DNA from: Parachlorella kessleri
Taxonomy: Eukaryota; Chlorophyta; Trebouxiophyceae; Chlorellales; Chlorellaceae
Reading direction: 5' to 3'
DNA length: 12,523 nt
Assembly: GCA_001598975.1 (NCBI GenBank)
Contig: BBXU01000113.1
Span: 1 to 12,523 of the forward strand
In this document: positions 9,415 to 12,523 of the stretch, piece after piece
Layout: every line of letters starts with the position of its first letter
Position numbering within the stretch: position 1 is the stretch's first letter
Made by a program: the position numbers and the translations under genes
Notes under the pieces: model-generated
Told to the model about the DNA's origin: nothing
The model's input: only the letters and a program-made list of their open reading frames with translations
The model's database searches: none

Positions 9415-9730
9415 GTTGTTCCAAAGTTCAACCCTACTCGAGATCACACCACCAATTCGGTGGAAAGCAAGCCGAGGTGCATGCTACGCAGCTGAGCTTA
9501 GTGGTTAGTGCACCCTGGGTAGCAGTTGGCCCCCATGTAGAGACCCACGGCTGCCCTGCCCGTGTTGAAAGAATTCCCAATTTATGGCAAGACGCTGCCT
9601 AGGACAGGTATTGAGTCAAGCGACTCAGCGCACATCCTTCAGCAGCTATGAATGGCGCCCTTGCCACCTGGCTAAGGCTAGGCTACGGAATACTGCTGTA
9701 CTTCAAGTGATAGGGGTCACCACTGGGTTG
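9415..9730. other. 3' flank of gene X copy 2
   Basis: No exon is seen. It contains blocks matching 6275-6535 of the left unit (for example CACCACCAATTCGGTG near 9447 and GCGCACATCCTTCAG near 9629). No minus-strand TGTAA lies close to the gene X stop, so its poly(A) site is not located. Confidence 0.5.
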
Positions 9731-11380
9731 TCACAGAGGGGTTTTGGGGATTAGATTGTCAGTCATGGCAGGGTCCCAACGATAGGGGGCACATCTCCCC
9801 AGGCCCACCCCGCAGACAGCATCATAGCCCTGCATGCATGAGCAAACCGGCCTCGTCAGAAGGAGATTGTATATGGTCCACCAGAGAGCAGTCACATGAA
9901 GCAGGCTGTCTAATGCGTCGATGCTAACAAGCAATGCTGCTACCAGGGTCGTCCTTTGGTGCAGGGCCTGGGCACCATGTTCAGGGGGAGCAACAGCCGG
10001 GCCACGCTGGTGCTGACCGTGCTCATGCCACACTCACAGGATAGAGGAAGCGTAGGGGGTAAAAGGGGAAGGTAGCGCCAGCAATTCTGTCGATGGCACT
10101 ATTGAGAGTGCCGGCAAACTCAAAGGCGTCGAAGTAGGCATTGAGCACCTGCGCAACAGCAGGGCAGCACTGGTTAGCCTCCCATAAAATGTACACACAC
10201 CCTACTTCACTAAAAAGCTGGCATGGGGGGCTCCTATCGCCCACTGATGTTGCCATGTCACTTGGAACTCCCTCCTATATCTTCCTCGCGTTGCAATTGG
10301 CAGACCGTGCAACAAGGGCGCATGTTTCGTTGGGCCAACCAGTCTTGTGTCTGCCGCACTACACATTTAGGCACCACATGCGGGCACGGCCTTGATAAGC
10401 GCTAACAGCGGACTCACGTCACTAAACTGGCTGATAGTGAGGTCTGGCGTCAGCTTAGCGGTCAGGATCAGTCGCCGAGCATCGCTTGGGGACCCCTGTG
10501 GGGGGTCGTTGCACACAACACTGATGCTGGCCACCTGGGCAGACACAAACGCGTCCTGAATCCCTTTTTGCAGGGTCTCAAGGAAGGCCTGCCGGTAGGC
10601 TGTGATGGGCAGCTGGTCTTGCTGGGGGCCGGACGCCTGCCAAAAGTCGCGGCAGGACGGCCCGCCCGCAAAAGCCAAGTCAGAGCGCAGCGTCCGAGAC
10701 CTGCAGGGCGGCCAGGCATCCAGGGTCTGGCAGTGCATGCCTGACAACGGCTCGACGAGCAGCGGTAATATGAGAAACCCATGCTGCACACCAGGGACTG
10801 TCACAGCCCTCCCGCCTGCTTTAGCTGTGCGTAACCGTCCCCAGCAAAAGCTCAGCACAGCTTCAAACAGCAGCAACAGTAGCAGACGGACTGCAGCAAA
10901 CACACAGTGGCACCAGACCTTGTGCGCTCCGCACCCGTACAGCGTTGTCAATGGCACCCAGAAAGCAAAGCCGTGCCCAAGTGCTGCCGGGTACAGGCCT
11001 GACTAGCCCACAGACCGAAACCCTTTAAGGAGACAGAGCTCACTCACTTTGCAATGGCGGACTGAGCCTCACTGCTGGGTGGCTCAGCAGGCTGCTCTAC
11101 AAGGTGCCTGCTGGTGCGCCCACCTTGAGCGCCAGCTGCACACCAGGAGCAGCGACACAGTATGGAGCCAATTATTGACACCAAATTGACGTCAACCTGA
11201 AGCTAAAGGGCACATTACGTTGACACAACCTCACGCTAGGTTGTGCTCCCGCAACTCAAGACTAGTTCTTGACCCCCTCAGCAAGCAGTGTCCGCTTCAA
11301 GGCCTGAATAAAGCAGTCCATCCAAGAAGCGGCCCACCTGAGAGCGCCAAAAGAAGGCTAAGGAGAAGTACTGACTTCAT
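9731..11380 (-). CDS. Gene X copy 2: uncharacterised secreted protein, 207 residues
   Basis: No family is recognised. Five exons in transcription order: 11380-11338, 11135-11048, 10700-10418, 10148-10038 and 9829-9731 (TGA stop), with GT-AG introns of phases 1, 2, 0 and 0. Exon 1 encodes MKSVLLLSLLLALS, a typical short signal peptide with likely cleavage just after ALSAGA. Residues about 16-44 are polar (RTSRHLVEQPAEPPSS). The central exon (about 45-138) holds SRTLRSDLAF, DFWQASGPQQDQLPIT, a predicted helix RQAFLETLQKGIQ, a strand ASISVVCND, RRLILTAKL and TISQFSD. Exon 4 (37 residues) is amphipathic and ends FPFYPLRFLYP. Exon 5 has VCGVGLGRCAPYRWDP. Four Cys of the mature protein are kept in both copies (GGPSC, VVCND and two in exon 5), which suggests two disulfides in an extracellular or wall protein. 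This is inference only. No membrane anchor or repeat is seen. Confidence 0.8.
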
Positions 11381-11595
11381 CTGGGGATTTGGGAAGGAGG
11401 TCTGAACAGTGCGCGTTGCCTGCATAACAGCATCGTGCCTAGGGGGCTAGTTGGGACCCACCCCAACAATCGCATCACAACCCGGCCAAAGGTTAGTAGA
11501 CAAGCCACACCGACCCACCTCCAGAGGCCTGTTGCCGCTCTAAACTTGGGAGATGGTACGATAGGTAGCTGGAATAATATGGTCAAGGCAGCTGA

Positions 11596-11609
11596 CAGGG
11601 CTGTATACA
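11596..11609 (-). promoter_or_regulatory. Conserved TATAC-like block, gene X copy 2 promoter candidate
   Basis: An exact 14-base match to 8425-8438 at an equivalent place, about 215 bases before the start codon. Conservation amid drifted sequence is the only evidence for function. Confidence 0.35.
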
Positions 11610-11630
11610 GATGCGTACCGCAGGTGATAA

Positions 11631-11646
11631 GCGTGTGTACACACGC
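11631..11646. promoter_or_regulatory. Perfect 16-base palindrome upstream of gene X copy 2
   Basis: GCGTGTGTACACACGC is self-complementary, about 250 bases before the start codon. It differs from the copy 1 site only at the outermost base of each arm, and both arms changed together so that symmetry is kept. Confidence 0.4.
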
Positions 11647-12274
11647 GGTGACACTTGCAAAACTGAGTGTTTTACAGCGTGGTACAGCCCGACGAGTCAA
11701 AGCTGCCCCCGCAGTAGGATATTAGTCCACGGAAAGCGTGCCCGGCTTGACCGCACGCGTATATGCCCATGCCGTTCCCAACATGCATGGCGCTTGCGGC
11801 AGGCCGCCCGGAACGAGCATGGACTCATCATGTTGGCAACGGATAACGCGGGGCGTAGCCATCTGGGAGCGCTGTTACAAGGTTGTACAGGTAGGTAGCA
11901 AACGTGCTTTAAATTGAGCCTCGCGCCCTGTTAGTCTCACGTCTGTCACGCAAGTGTCATTAGAGATTACAATCCTTTCATCTGGCGAACCCTTGACATT
12001 GCTGATGCGGTTCTGTACACACAAAGCATCATCTGCCCACCCAAAAGTTCGTTAATGGCCCCTGCCCCTCAAGCCCCAGGACAGGTGTAACACTGGCATA
12101 CACGAGTGGCAGGGGGATCTGGAGGCCAGCCCAAGAAGAGCAGTGTTGAAGGACGCAGTAAAGCTGACATGCGGACGGGGAGGTCGGCACTGGTGAGAGA
12201 GGTGTTTGGGATAGAAAGGGCGTTGAGTAGCCAGCCTAGCCCGTAGGCAACGCATTCTGCCAAGCTGAGGGGTC
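11647..12274. other. Upstream DNA of gene X copy 2; no gene recognised
   Basis: Weak similarity to 8487-8800 continues to about 11960. Beyond that nothing repeats and no exon is convincing. The minus-strand open frame 12069-12431 has no recognised motif. Confidence 0.4.
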
Positions 12275-12367
12275 CTATGTAGCATAAAGGTCCGCCAGCA
12301 GGTCCCACAAATATTTGGCAACAGCAAGGTGCTGCAAGGCGATGACAAGGACATGCCTGGGAGCGTC
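12275..12367 (-). CDS. Possible terminal exon of an unidentified gene
   Basis: After a CTCCTGCAG acceptor-like string on the minus strand (bases 12376-12368), one frame reads DAPRHVLVIALQ, then HLAVAKYLWDLLADLYAT and TAG. This is a 30-residue amphipathic helix-like segment, more protein-like than the competing frames. The frame is closed by a stop shortly upstream of the acceptor, as expected for an exon. No earlier exon was found before the window ends and no family is recognised, so it may well be chance. Confidence 0.2.
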   Translation of the reverse strand, partial: DAPRHVLVIALQHLAVAKYLWDLLADLYAT

Positions 12368-12482
12368 CTGCAGGAGCAGCCATCCTCAGGTCATGACTGT
12401 TGCATATACTGCATGCACCTCCCTGGGGCACACTGCAAGGCCAGGTTCGACGGAGTAGACCCCCACAGACTAGGGCTGACTA

Positions 12483-12500
12483 CCCCCCCCCCCCCCCCCC
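12483..12500. repeat. Homopolymer run of 18 C
   Basis: An uninterrupted run of 18 C followed by GGG. It is a slippage-prone tract or an assembly artefact close to the window edge. The next longest C run is nine bases, near 6969. Confidence 0.85.
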
Positions 12501-12523
12501 GGGTAAGGGGTACATCTCTTTTC

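Larger units (their letters stand above)
9049..11960. repeat. Tandem segmental duplication, right unit
   Basis: Same orientation and block order as 5367-8800: alpha-galactosidase tail, 3' flank, gene X on the minus strand, then promoter block with palindrome. It is about 500 bases shorter, mostly because the region between tail and gene X is about half the length (about 510 against 1000 bases). The right edge is uncertain; the last convincing shared words are near 11886-11935. Confidence 0.85.

Noticed and set aside
12069..12431. 120-codon minus-strand open frame
   Set aside because: It has no recognised motif and no splice support. It competes with a shorter, more protein-like frame at 12275-12367, so neither is firmly called.
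1..12523. CRISPR array, bacterial operon, tRNA or rRNA gene, transposon
   Set aside because: No regularly spaced repeats, ribosome-binding sites, clover-leaf sequence or transposase frame were seen. The genes are spliced and eukaryotic.

Overview
This is eukaryotic nuclear DNA, most likely from a green alga (Chlorophyta, possibly a volvocalean). Four intron-rich genes can be rebuilt with GT-AG introns of about 90 to 420 bases. Coding exons are richer in G and C than the gaps between them. Two plus-strand genes have TGTAA, the usual chlorophyte poly(A) signal, shortly after their stop codons. The genus cannot be fixed from the sequence alone.

Layout from left to right: (1) 36-1622, plus strand: the last four exons of an acetyl-CoA synthetase (AMP-forming), whose 5' part lies off the window. 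(2) About 1 kb of intergenic DNA. (3) 2681-5528, plus strand: a complete nine-exon, 456-residue secreted GH27 alpha-galactosidase, with a 21-base microexon and a C-terminal tail of about 60 residues. (4) 6536-8215, minus strand: first copy of an unrecognised small protein gene (here 'gene X'), convergent with the alpha-galactosidase. Exons 2-5 are intact, but the signal-peptide exon is 2 bases short and out of frame. (5) 9014-9220, plus strand: a second, isolated copy of the alpha-galactosidase tail. (6) 9731-11380, minus strand: second copy of gene X, five exons, an intact 207-residue secreted protein. (7) 11381-12523: upstream DNA of copy 2, a weak possible terminal exon on the minus strand, and an 18-base C run.

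Items 4 to 6 result from a tandem duplication. The unit starts inside the last exon of the alpha-galactosidase, runs through its 3' flank and the whole of gene X, and ends upstream of gene X. The repeat is old: introns and flanks have drifted, while the splice sites, the central exon of gene X and a short promoter block with a perfect 16-base palindrome are kept.

The acetyl-CoA synthetase (acetate activation) and the alpha-galactosidase (release of terminal galactose in the secretory path or outside the cell) are neighbours with no obvious shared pathway. The least explained material is gene X with its paired palindromes, and the in-frame conservation of the stray alpha-galactosidase tail.
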